A stretch of 64,000 nucleotides of DNA from Apostichopus parvimensis (lineage: Eukaryota > Echinodermata > Holothuroidea > Aspidochirotida > Stichopodidae). The notes beneath the pieces were generated by a model. It did not search any database. It was not told the origin of the DNA and was given only the letters and a program-made list of their open reading frames with translations. The stretch lies in assembly GCA_000934455.1 (NCBI GenBank), contig KN886891.1, forward strand, positions 7,216-71,215, written 5' to 3'. The translations under genes were made by a program, and so were the position numbers. Of the stretch, positions 49,961 to 61,291 are shown in pieces; the stretch's first letter is position 1; the number at the start of each line of letters is the position of its first letter.

Positions 49961-50030
49961 CTGAAGAAGCTTAACTGAAGTATGTAGGATCATGCCAGCA
50001 TCCGGAGGTGTTGGGTCGAAACATTGTAAT
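49961..50030 (+). mobile_element. Penelope-like tail, second copy type, hammerhead-like core
   Basis: CTGAAGA (49961-49967) fits the hammerhead box CUGANGA exactly. GCTTAAC can pair, with G-T wobbles, with GTTGGGT about 40 bases on, and GAAAC follows at 50018-50022. The arrangement parallels 35061-35089 although the loop is longer and the sequence different. No coding part is visible. Confidence 0.4.
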
Positions 50031-50889
50031 GATGTTACAACTGCGTCGGTTAGCCATAAATGGATGGGACAGTACTGTATGGAATGACAGTATGTATACA
50101 TGTACATCCCTATAGGAGCATAATTTCAAATTTATTCATGGAATTTGTTGAATTTCTTCCGTCTGTAAAACGACTAACTGTTTAATCTGATAGGAATTTT
50201 TTTTTTTTTGTGTCCCACAAATTTGGTGTTATTGTTTTATAGTATTTAATTTGCATACTTTTGTGTTTTCAAGACAACACGTACCTAATGTCATATCTTT
50301 GTGTTGTGATTTTGACGGACTGAAACGATGTCCAGATGACATTTCCAGAAACTTTGATATTTTAAGTGAATTGTGAGGTATGTTAATACTTTTACCTCCA
50401 GATTCTTTTAAATTCATCATAAAAGTGTACCTTTCAAATGTGGTAATGCAGCTGAGAAATATTGGAGATTGCTAATTTACCAAAAAAAAAAAAAAAAAAA
50501 ATGTCTCCATTTGCACTCTATTTCAGTCTAACCCCTTCACTTTTATATGACTATTTGCCATGCATAGAGCAATTGTCAAAAGACACATTTATATGTCTGT
50601 ATGTGTACCGTGTAATTGACATTTACAAAGTCTGACTGAAGTTACTGAACCGATCTCAATTTGGTACACCGGGAAAAAAAGTGATGGGGGAGTGGAGTGC
50701 CCCTCTCCCTCTCGCCCAAAAACCGTCTCTGGGGTACAATTTCTGCCCGAAGTAGCATAACGGGAAGTTTCAATATTCAATACCGGATGGCAATTTACCT
50801 TTTAACTCATTACCACTCTCTTTCTCTTTCTCTTTTTTTTGTCATCTTCTTCTTCTTCATTTTCATTCTTTATTCTTTATAACTATCAG

Positions 50890-50950
50890 GTGATTTGTCG
50901 CATCTCTGGGATGGGCAAAAACCGCAGAAATAACGCCAAGATTGAAGATG
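50890..50950 (+). CDS. Candidate microexon (61 nt), basic segment
   Basis: A very long polypyrimidine tract (about 50815-50880) and CTATCAG acceptor lead into the exon, and GATG followed by GTGAGTAC, a strong donor, ends it. In phase 0 it reads VICRISGMGKNRRNNAKIED plus one base of a Gly codon, with balanced codon use and a basic patch KNRR that could serve as a nuclear-localisation or membrane-proximal segment. Phase 0 at the start matches the phase-0 ends of the exon candidates at 17073-17156 and 27910-27990, so they may share a gene. The protein is not recognised. Confidence 0.5.
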
Positions 50951-51094
50951 GTGAGTACAAATATATATATACACCGCTCACCTGGAAGACTTCAAACTGA
51001 TCAGCTAGGGCCGTAATATTACTACCTGCAATTCCGGGGCGTCTCGTACAGCACAGGTAAATGACACGAGCAGGTTCGACAAAAAAAAAATGGA

Positions 51095-51132
51095 TTTCTC
51101 CTCAGCTTTTTGGGCAGCTGGGCTTCATCACA
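51095..51132 (-). mobile_element. Penelope-like tail, minus strand, hammerhead-like core
   Basis: On the minus strand GTGATGA (one change from CUGAUGA) is followed by a CAGCT/AGCTG hairpin and GAAA (51095-51098). The T run after it and its sequence TTCATCACAGACTCCG on + fit a repeat end. This makes a nearby minus-strand open segment (51000-51080) more likely repeat than exon. Confidence 0.35.
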
Positions 51133-51813
51133 GACTCCGAAGTAGCTTTTTTGCTTAAAGAAGAGAGACGTTTACGATAAAGTGAATAAATCTGTACCGT
51201 ATCCTAAATGTTGGCTGGATTTAATTGGCAGGAGAAAAAACATCAGGGCTTATATTAAAGTATTGATCTGTTTGTACTGTATGTAGACTTCATTCGCCAC
51301 ATAAAAAAACAAAGATTTCGATTTAATAGAGACCGAAGGAAGATTACCCTGCTCTCACTCAAATAAACATTTCATTTACTGAAATACGTTTTTTTTTATC
51401 CTCTGTTGGGTTATCACGTTCTAGGTACGACACAGAAAAAGAGGCAAACTTTTTTTGTCGATCTGTTCTGTATTTGTCAAATGAAATGTTAAAGGGTCCC
51501 TTTTTCAAGGAAGGCCTTGGTTTAAGTCACCTTCAAGTGCCTGGTATTATAAACTTGTGCATCCTTTCAAAAAATTATTTTACTTTAATACTAAGTATCA
51601 GCTTCCTTCCAACTTAATTAGTGATGCTTTGTTCAATGGTTTATGTGCATAGGAAATAGCAAGGTGATATAAAGTAAATCTTATGAAAGAGTCTGTAAGC
51701 TGTTTGTACAATACTGTATAAAAGAAAACAAAAAACACTTTTAATTATAATACAAAAGCTCCATCCCACGCTCCACAGATTGCAACTATATCTCATTTAA
51801 GATATGCTTTATT

Positions 51814-52141
51814 GGCCCCAATAATAACACCCGCTATAGCTAGGAAAGGTTTGTGATTATGTAATCGACCTGCCACGGTCGTAAAATGACCTCGGGCTCT
51901 ACAATTAGCCTGCATAGCTTCTTAACACCATTAGGCTCTTTGTGTACACACTGTGTGGAAATATGTTCATTTCTAGTTTAGTTAATCATACAGCGTTCAC
52001 ACAAAGTCCCTCATACAAGAAAAAAATATGTGGCAGGCGTTGCAGACTAATTGTTAAAAAGAGGTCATTTTACGACCAAGGCAGGCCGATTACATAATCT
52101 CAAGAAACTTTTTCCATGATAGCGTGCTATAGTTGGGGTCT
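51814..52141. mobile_element. MITE with ~80-bp terminal inverted repeats
   Basis: The left arm (51814-51893) begins GGCCCCAATAATAACACCCG and runs to GGTCGTAAAATGACCTC. The right arm (52061-52141) is its inverse, ending GCTATAGTTGGGGTC. The shared core GATTATGTAATCG-CCTGCC is nearly perfect. The ~170-base interior has no coding frame. A TA or TAT may be duplicated at the edges, which would fit a Tc1/mariner or Harbinger-type element, but the class is not settled. Confidence 0.75.
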
Positions 52142-54075
52142 ATACAACAGACCTTTAATCAGTTACAGTAACAAATGAACAGGTACAGCCACCATATCAC
52201 AGAGCTAGAGTTCAGTGAACTGCTTTGTAGAGATGCTTTCCTATCCATAAACAAAGGTTACCATTTTCTATTCAATAACTTTTGTAGAGTTGAAGTTAAG
52301 CTAGCTTAAAGAAATAACCCACCAAAAGGTAGGGTAACACAAACTTAGCCTACCTAATACCAACAAATTTTTGAGAGAAAAAATACTTTCGTAAAAGTGA
52401 TACGGTAAATGCTGTTAAAGCGAGTTTGCTTTACAAGCAATTGCAAAAAGTTTGTAAAGTAGGAATTTTAAGTGAATTTGAGGAAAATTGACAGCCCTTC
52501 AGCCAACTCTCCTCAGCATTTGAGATCTGTGTATAATAAACATGTCTATTATGTATGAATGCTTTTAGTGTAAATTAAGTTGGACAATCGCATATTTTTT
52601 TCCAATATTTTTCATTGTTAAATAAAACAAAACTTAGTCATCTCAGGCCAATGTTTTAATGTCCTTTCAGACCCAACACTGTTGCTGTTCAGAAATTCAA
52701 CAGGCTGCTTTTCATCTGGTTTGTGTATGAACTGTGCAGAATGTCATCTGCTCGGGGGGGGGGGGGGATTAGCTAGAATAAGTCAGGATTGTGTTTAATT
52801 CTGGGATCTGGAAATGTTTCAGTAGATACTAATTACTCTAATCCTGTCAATTAAGAAAGAAGAACAAAGTTTTTACTATTTTATTATTTCTACAAACTTG
52901 TGTATTAAAATAACCAAAAGGCAAATTATAAATGCCTCCCATCGCCACCACTCATACCCCACCCCCTTCCCTGGACCTCCACCTCTCACTTTCTCCCCAC
53001 CCATAAAGAAAAAGAACTTATCGTTCTATATCCTAAATGTCCACTCTATTACTACTGCTTTAAATTCAGATGACACAGTTTCAGTTGAAAAAAAATTACA
53101 TCAATATAATCAAGAATAAGAAAACCGTAGATTGTTAACCCTCTTTTTGAGAAATGTTTGTTCTCACATCTAACCCACATGTTTTCATATGTCACAGATC
53201 TCTGACAAAACAAAAAGGTGCAGTCAGAAGAGATTTCCATGAAGAAGTTTGAACCAGAAAATAAATTACATGCACATGTGTGCATGGTGTTGCAGACATG
53301 TTGCCAAGGAAAACAAAATGTCCTAGGTACTGTACATGGAGCTACAAATGAACCCTAAACTGAAAAGAAACACAGGTGATAGGTTTCAAGGAGTGGATAG
53401 ACGGATATTAACATTGCGGCCTCCTGCCAAGCATATACTACTCAAAATAAAGACATACCGGCACCCACATCACAACTGTCATACCAACAAAGAAAAAACA
53501 AAATGCTATTCTATATTATTGATCTGGCCTATTTGTGTCTCTTTTCTTTTTCTTTATTTTTTTAAGGGAGGGGATAGGGATGGATGGGGGCTTGCCTTTT
53601 TTGGGTGACCGGCCAATTTGAATATAAGGCATAGTTTGGTGCATGGCCATGGGAAAACTGAAAATGTCGGCGAGCACTTCAAACCCTTAAACCTCCATAC
53701 ACTAAAACAGGGGTTTCTTATGAAGTAATGACCCTGTGTATACCCTCCACCCTCCAAAAAACCTCCACCCTCTTTCCCCTTGATCCTCAGCCCTACCACC
53801 CCACAACCCCCATCCCCTCCCTTTGCAAAAAAAAATAAAAAAAATAGTGAGTACATCTGATTGACTTAAAATCTTTTAATTCAAAAGACAATTTTTATGT
53901 CTTACAAATAGAGTTTACTTCTTCCTCTTTTTCATTCTGAATCCATTGACATTTTTGCCTGAATTCACCGAGTTCCTTTACGAAACTATATAGTATGATA
54001 CTATGAGCTATCGATGAAGTCACCTCTAAAAATAGACAAGAGGGAGAAAGTGAGGGGGGCAGTGTTGGAGCGTCC
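52142..54075. other. Stretch with no supported gene
   Basis: No exon candidate. Contains a run of 13 G (52755-52767) and C-rich patches near 52962 and 53760. Confidence 0.35.
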
Positions 54076-54625
54076 ATACAGTCAGGGGGGGGCGGATGCT
54101 CCCCTGACGGACTCAAATGGACTGCTGGCGCCCTTTTCAGCTTTTTACCACTTTTTACTTATTCGCGATTATTGACTTTTTTATTGCACTCTCATCTACC
54201 TATTGACATTTGTCACATTTTGTTGGTGTAATTTTCTGACAAAATGCTCTAACGTATGGCGGTCTTTAATTTATCGGCACTTAATTCCGTTGTACGAAAC
54301 TTCCAAGAACTGAACAGGGTTTTCGATCTATTTTTTCGAAAACATGAGCAATCACAAAGATACCATAGGAATTGTGATGAAGCGCATGTACTTTCAACAC
54401 CCATATAAACTTCACAAATGGCGATGACACCTATTTATTCTTCGTTTATCTGCAATTTAGCAAGGCCCGGAAAGGGTCATTTCCGGCCATCTAGGGAATA
54501 TCTTTACCCAAAAAATTTCTGTACGCTCCGCGCCATCCTGTGGTGGCGCTCCGCTTAGATAGTGTCGAAAGCGCCCCTACAGACCATTCTTGCCCCCCGA
54601 CCAATACCCCTAGCTCCGACACTGG
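54076..54625 (-). mobile_element. Interspersed element, second copy of the 10.6-kb family
   Basis: In reverse orientation 54455-54610 matches 10811-10995, including GCGGAGCGCCACCA and GCCGGAAATG. The right edge (CTCCGACACTGG) and the left edge (CAGTCAGGGGGGGGCGG) are both next to G tracts. The interior has no open frame of note. It is probably a non-autonomous DNA element. Confidence 0.55.
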
Positions 54626-55830
54626 AGGGGGGGGGGAGAGGTACAAGTGTCAGAGGAAGTTACACCCTTCAGAAACAGTCTATCAAAAAGATATAGACAT
54701 GTAAATGGGCATTCCGACTGAAGTTATTTGAATAATCTGTGTCGTTAATTTAAAGTAAGTCTGTTGAACATTGCTCAAGTCATCCTCTACTACATAACAT
54801 TACCTTTAGATTTTTAATAAATCATTGTAATAATTACAATCAGTGAATCAGTGAATTCTTTAAATCAATTCTGATGCTTTGAAATCTAATTTAAGGAATT
54901 AAAAATCATAAAAAAAAGGGCATGTCTGGTTATGTTCCATTGTTAAACATATCTTAGGTCACTGCACTTTCCTTCTGCATCGTGTCACATATCTGCATCT
55001 AGTGCATTGCTCAGCATTAGGAATGCTATAAATATGGATGCCGTAGGGTAAATATTTCTATGATACCATTTACAGATACTGTACAGCTTATATGTCATCT
55101 CAGTTCTTCCATGCAAGTTAGCTATGTGGAACTTCAGTGACATTAGCTTAAATGCATTTGTTCTATTTGATACACTATTGGCTTGATAATTGAAATTCTT
55201 GGAGGTACCAAATATGATAATTGTAACAATATAAAGTAATTATATCATAAACTTATTACATTATTTAAGTGTTTACTTCACACTTTTCATACTGGCAACC
55301 TTATTTATACGTGTACTGTACAGACTCCAATCTGCCAAGTTTGCAAACATAGCTAACCTTTTAACGCAGACCCTACCGCCCCCCTCCCTCACTCCCCCAG
55401 CTGACAAACTTTCGGGGTTCTTCCCCAAATTCCCTTCCATTCTCATAGATGAATTTTAACGAGCTGAGCATCATTGTTCATTAATACTTCGACATCTCAA
55501 GACCAACTGGTTTGGATATTTACAAATGACTATACTTACCTGTCTCCGATACACATGCACTCTGATCTACCATGTGCACATAACATTCTTACACTGCCCC
55601 CCCCCCCCAAAAAATACTCTTCAATCCAGTCCCATCCATTTATACTGAAATACTCAAGCAGGTATGTTTGTGGAGGTATGTGAATGAATATGTGTTAGTT
55701 TTTAGTATCGTTTAGTACAGGGTTTTTTTTTTTTATATTGTTGCTTTTGGCTTTTACATTTTTTTGCCTTATTGGTAAAATATTACATACATATATTTAA
55801 TATTTTGGTTTTTGTTACTATTTGTTTTTA

Positions 55831-55917
55831 GGTTTTACATTTTGTAAAGCGCTTTGAGCAGCTTTGCTGATTATGCGCTATATAAATTTTACTTATTATT
55901 AAATTTTACTTATTATG
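55831..55917 (+). mobile_element. LINE/SINE 3' tail, second instance
   Basis: TTTTGTAAAGCGCTTTGAGC is followed by TTATGCGCTATATAAA and a twice-repeated TTTTACTTATTAT end. The AAGCGCTTTGAG...GCGCTATATAA order is the one seen at L2/CR1-type LINE 3' ends. Only the tail is present. Confidence 0.6.
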
Positions 55918-58496
55918 ATAGTGAAATGTTATATAATTGCAAACAATATACTTTAGGCACCATGTCCAAAAATAGGACACATACTGAGGGGGCTGCAGCA
56001 TGCATGCAGCCATGCTTCGTGGGTGGTCATAAACTATCATGTTCTGCCATAGACACTGCAGGTGGTCAGATATAATCCCTATTGTTTGCAGTATTGATTA
56101 ATCCTAGCTGAACAGGATTTTGCAGCTGCTGCAGTTTTTTTGTTTTTCATTCCCTGACATGGTGCCTTAGCAACTTTCAACAATGAACCAATTCTACTTT
56201 TGACAGCCTTTTCTTTTAACGAGGAATAATTTATCGAGGTACATAGTGCATTTTCATGGACTTGGCAATTTGGTTAAACAAATCACGACAATACGAGTTC
56301 AGTAAGATTCACCATTTTAAGAGAATTAAACAAAATTTCATAAACTTGAAGTCTGCAATGTTTCGTTGGAAAATGTAAACACTAAATTATTTCCTCTTTG
56401 AAGCCATGATCACTTCATTAGCAGTCTCCACATTTACAGAAATATAGTTACGGACTATACTCGAGTTCGATCTGCACCGAAAGCAAACAAACCAAACGAG
56501 ATCCTTTAAACTTTTAAGGCTCGTGCATATATTACTAACTAAAACTTCTGTATATTGTCCTCTAAACACTGCGTGCATGCTCTCAGGGTGTGAACATGCA
56601 GCCATCATAATCTACAAAACAAATTATTACTTTTAACATATATAATCCTCAAAGCTTCTCATCTTGAAGCCCTGGGAAAATTCGGGTTTGAAATTAATCG
56701 TGGAAATGCCATGAAATTAATATAATTATTATTCCATGTTTTGTAATAAGTTTAGTGTGATTTACCCAAGGAGCTACAAGCAAACGATGGCCTTCAATAT
56801 AATTTACCTCTCTCCATCTCTTTCTGCCTGTCTCTCAGATCTCTTCTCTTCTCTTTACTCATCTCACACCAATAAAATGTTCTTATTCTCAATTTGTTGA
56901 TGTTGAACTACTTCATAAATTTCATCTTTCCCCGGATAACATTTTCCTCGTAGTTTTGCCTTATCTTTTTCTCATTTATACTCTCCTACAATGCATTTCT
57001 CTGCACCTGCCCGAGAATGTTTTATTTTTGGCCGATTTGCTGATTAGCCAGCCCAAAGCAAGAGGCCTCAGCTGTACAGCTGTGCATATACCCTGCTCGT
57101 GGCTCGTGTTATTAACGCATTGCCTACCTAGAAGTGGCTCACATCGGCAAGAGCACGGAGAGACCCACCTGCCGACTTGAAGGGTTTAAGAAGGAACAGT
57201 AGAAAGTGTCGTGCCTGAAGGCTGAAAATGATTGATTAGATCTGAAGGATTGCAAGAAAATGGAGCTCTCACAACTTAAAGCTTCTTCTACTTCTTCTAC
57301 ACGGAAAAAGAAAAAAGGAAAAAAAAAACTATCTAGTACTAGTACTACTATGTACAGGAAGTAATCTCTGCATTTTAAAAGTGGCTGGGAGAAGACTGTG
57401 CACTTAAACACGACGACGCACGGAGAGAAGTGGCTTTTTTCTCGAGAGCTAGTGTGTTTTAATATATGATGTCGATGTTTAATAAATAAAAGTGCAAAAG
57501 CTTTATGCCATCTTTGATACATTATCCACATTGCATCATGGGATAAAATTATCCATAAATTGTGCCATGATTAAGTGTGGGCTAAATATATGACCAACAT
57601 AAATCAACGGAATTTGTTAATAAGTGCAATGAGTGTGGTGCCATCTGATGTAAAATTGCACTAGGGGGGTTGAGCTGCTCTGATGTGGTGGAACAGGAAG
57701 GATGGGTATATGGTGGTTTGGGGAGGGTGAGGTGGGGGGGAGAGGGAGGAGAAATAAATATTAAAAGCATGTAAATTAATCATGTGATTTGATATATGTA
57801 GGCCTACTTACATGTAGAAAGAAAACAGCTTAGTATTAAACAAATTATTCATATCAGGTCAAAACTTTATAATCATCTTCTCAGACTTACACCTGTTTCT
57901 ACAAAGAATAAGATCATATTTATACTTAAGTCCTTGCCCCAATTGCATCCAGTTTATTAATATGTTGTTGATAGGGACTAAGCGATATAAAGATCTGCCC
58001 AGTGGGCCTAACTCTGTCTATCAGTATCATGTACCATGTACTATCATGTAGGTAGCCTACAGTACCACCACATCAGCATAACAAATTGGCAGGCACATTT
58101 CTTCCTGGAAAATGTTTTGTTCTTTCAGAAAGAATGACCAGCTTACAAACTATAAACAAAACAATGAGACAATGGCTGTCAAAGGTAAACTTTTTAAAAA
58201 CAAAATAGAACCGGGATCTGGCTGCAGAGTCTAAGATCCCTGAAAATGATAGATATTATCGAGATGTGCTCCCTCAACCCCCCTTCCCCCGTCCCCCTCC
58301 CCCTCATCCTCCCCATTTTTATATACTATCTGATTTCCTGAGTTTGTCAGCTAAGGTAACAATTAAATTCCCTTTTATTAGCTGGGAGATGGAGATTATT
58401 TTCTAATAGCTGAAAACAATAATAAGATTCATGACATGACAAGAATAAAAAAATGGTTTAACAGCTGTACATCAAAACTTTAATGTACTACTTGGC
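55918..58496. other. Stretch with no supported gene
   Basis: Several short open frames on both strands lack splice support or recognisable domains. C-rich patch at 58270-58310. Confidence 0.35.
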
Positions 58497-58858
58497 TTAA
58501 AAAGCATTGAAGACTTGCCCCAAACCGCGCTCTGAAAAAGTTAACTTTCTGTTGCTTGCATGTGAAGTTTTTCTCTTGTCGCTACAAAATGCAGACAGTA
58601 ATGAAACGTGATACCTTGTTATCTTTAGCTGGACCTGAGATGTCCATCGCTGTATCGTTTGTGCACTGTGCTGTGGGTATTGACCACAGCTGTATGTACT
58701 GACTATACACTAGTGTCTAATTACCGAAGTTAGCAAGCTATGTGCATATTTTCTGGGATCGATGGTGGTGTCTAACACTTCTGTTACACCTCATTCGAAA
58801 CTAGGTCAGCTTACCGGCATTAGACGTTTCTCTTTGCGCGAGTCTTCACACCCTTTGA
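58497..58858 (-). mobile_element. TTAA-flanked MITE, copy 3 (inverted)
   Basis: Reverse-complement copy of 29908-30277. The left edge TTAA is kept; the right edge is changed (CCCTTTGAAA). The ATG-to-donor segment is at 58615-58647 on the minus strand and is unchanged from the other copies, although this copy is the most diverged overall. Confidence 0.8.
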
Positions 58859-59629
58859 AAACTTAAAAATGTCAAGTGCCCTTATATAATTATAATACTG
58901 AACATTACGGTGAAAAACATATACACCACCTACCACAGAAAACATCTTGTCAATGATTTTAAAGATTTCTGGTGAGTTTAGAATAATAACGATGCAACTT
59001 TTGGGTCATTATGCATTCTAACCATGCATGCATACAGGCAAGCTGCTTCATATAGACAGATAGACAGACAGGTGCACTACAGATTTCTCTGTCATATAGT
59101 TATATCGTTGCTTATAATGAAATAGTACTTCTGGAGGGCAACAAAATGTCTCCCTATTCCTCGTTGAGGTTTTATAGATCTCTGTCTCATCTCTAATGTA
59201 CAGCTCTGTGAACTATAGCTCTGTTTAGACGTGTACTTTCACTGTCATCATGGTATTTCAATTACATTGTTCTGGTTCACTACTAATCACTAAACATGAA
59301 CAATGATAATTAGACCATATGTCCAAACATACTTCTGCTCATGTGAGACAAAAACATCCCGTTCCGTTGATAATTAAAGGGAGCCGTGTGATATCAATTA
59401 ATATCAATTACGTCGAGAATCTTTGTTTCTCACTATATATGCTTATGTGAATATGTGTAGTATGTCTAGAGCTGCAAATATTTAGAAGGCTACAAATCGC
59501 TACTATATATACACACCAGGGAATTTGTAGGTCTTTTTATCGTTGAACTGATATATAAATCAATACAACATGTACTGTTGTTCAGCCATACATTTATGAA
59601 AATTCATTAATTATTCCAATACCTACATA

Positions 59630-59985
59630 TAGGGCTCAAATTTAAAGGTCGCCCGAGACGACCAAAAATCACGTCGGACAACCTAAAACCCTGCTTTAGG
59701 TTGTCGGACGGACGACTAGCTTATTTGCCGTAGGTGTTCAACACTTCCAACAAAACTCAGAAAAATCCTATTCTCTAAAATCAGAATCTGGCCCAAATAT
59801 GTGATAGCAGCTTGTTGGTAGCTTGTTTAGTGCACACAATGTGTCCGATGTACTGCGTCAGGCAACTCCATTAGTACTGTTTGGTGCGTTCATTGGACAA
59901 CCAAAAAAAACTTCGGACAACCAAATATGAAGGCAAGGTTGTCCCCAAAAGGACAACCTTAAAATTTTCTTAAAAATGAGCCCTG
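59630..59985. mobile_element. hAT-like MITE
   Basis: The left end AGGGCTCAAATTTAAAGGT is the imperfect inverse of the right end (minus: AGGGCTCATTTTTAAG, then TTTTAAGGTTGTCC). CAGGGCTC-type ends are typical of hAT-family non-autonomous elements. Internal GGACAACC motifs recur near both ends in inverted sense. A clean 8-base target duplication could not be fixed, so the class is tentative. Confidence 0.6.
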
Positions 59986-60232
59986 ACATGTATGCTATAC
60001 TACTAGTGCTGCACTGAATATCCCTGTTTATACAACACCTAATTGTATTCTGGTCATTTGATTGGTCAATTGCTCGTTGATTGCATCCGCTCTATTCCAC
60101 TCTATGAAATAGAACCATGGGTTATACTTTTTTGGTAGCACTTTTTTCAATGGTAAGAGAGCAGAGAAACCTGTCTGTTCAAAACAATCTGTTGTATGAG
60201 TGCATTTTACCCATCTTAATTAATATAATATG

Positions 60233-60360
60233 TTGTATAAAACAAATAATGGTTTCCATAATTTGTTCCATTCAACTCGGCTGCGCCTCGTTGAATGGAA
60301 CATTCCATCTTTCAACGAATGAAATATTTGCACTCATAACCATTCATTATTTGTATAATA
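60233..60360. repeat. Nested palindrome (inverted repeat element)
   Basis: A perfect 13-base arm pair TGTTCCATTCAAC (60264-60276) and GTTGAATGGAACA (60290-60302) encloses TCGGCTGCGCCTC. An outer pair, TTGTATAAAACAAATAATGG (60233-60252) with its imperfect inverse at 60338-60360, encloses the inner one. It is probably a short foldback element. Confidence 0.7.
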
Positions 60361-61261
60361 TTCAATGCAAACATTCAAACTTGATAATTTTGCAATCTTT
60401 AGGTATGTGACGTCCACTCAGCCCCATTAATTAACAGAAGTTTGTCCATCATCCATTTGATGTTTTTATTTGGCCCAGAGTGCTACGATTAATGTTACTT
60501 GCATGGCCATGCTGCATGTCAAAGTTACAGTACTCAAGTCATCATGTCAAATGCATTCACACTGATGTATCTGCAGTTGAAGTTGTATAAAGCCAATCGG
60601 AATATGGTAATCAACTAATCATGATGTTTTTGGTGGGATTTGTACATTCTTTCATCTTGTTTTGGTGACTTGAGTTTGGAGACGAAATCAAGTATCCCCC
60701 AAGAAAGTAAATAGCATTTTCCTGGTCCTAAATGTATGCTTGTGTGCTGTAGATAGTGTGTTTACTTCGTAACCCAATTAGCCTGTTCATGATATTATGA
60801 GGCACCGACACTAGCTATATATAGTACACTAGCGAGGCAGATTTTAGGTCAAATTTTGGCAGGGGAAAGTTTATTACCCAAAAGTGACTTTCAATCCTAT
60901 GTGACCACCATGCCATGGAGCAAGGGTGCTCCTTTAATTTCAAAAAAGCAAATTGGATTACATTGTTGACTAAACTCATCTATACTGATAAAATCATTTC
61001 AGAAACTTTGTAGCTTGAGGTAAGATCCCCTGGGAATTCCTTGCATTCTGCCAGCTAGGTGTATTGCACTTCTGCACGACTCCAAAGGCAGGACAACTGT
61101 ATACTATATTTTCATATATATATATAGTCAAACATTTCATGACTGGGACAAATTTGTGTGAATGTGTAGAATGCAAGAGCTGAAAGAAGATGCATTACTC
61201 CCTATGGCGTCACTCATCTGCAGGCACGGGCATGACGTATGTATAAACTGCCCGTCCTTAC

Positions 61262-61291
61262 CTTAATCTCTTCTTCTCCGGTCCGTAGTAG
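61262..61291 (-). CDS. Possible 30-nt microexon
   Basis: On the minus strand GTTTGGTTATTATTAG (acceptor) precedes, and ATTAAG followed by GTAAGGAC (donor) ends, 30 bases. Two frames are open: LLRTGEEEIK in phase 0 or YYGPEKKRL across split codons. Length is divisible by three, as in many regulated microexons. Nothing else ties it to a gene, so confidence is low. Confidence 0.2.

Noticed and set aside
51000-51085. Minus-strand exon candidate reading SNITALADQFEVFQ before a GTGAGC donor
   Set aside because: It lies directly beyond a Penelope-like tail on the same strand and has no good acceptor, so it is probably repeat sequence.
55540-55590. Minus-strand segment reading MLCAHGRSECMCIGD before a strong GTAAGT donor
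   Set aside because: Upstream is a G run rather than a pyrimidine tract; no acceptor or promoter could be fixed.
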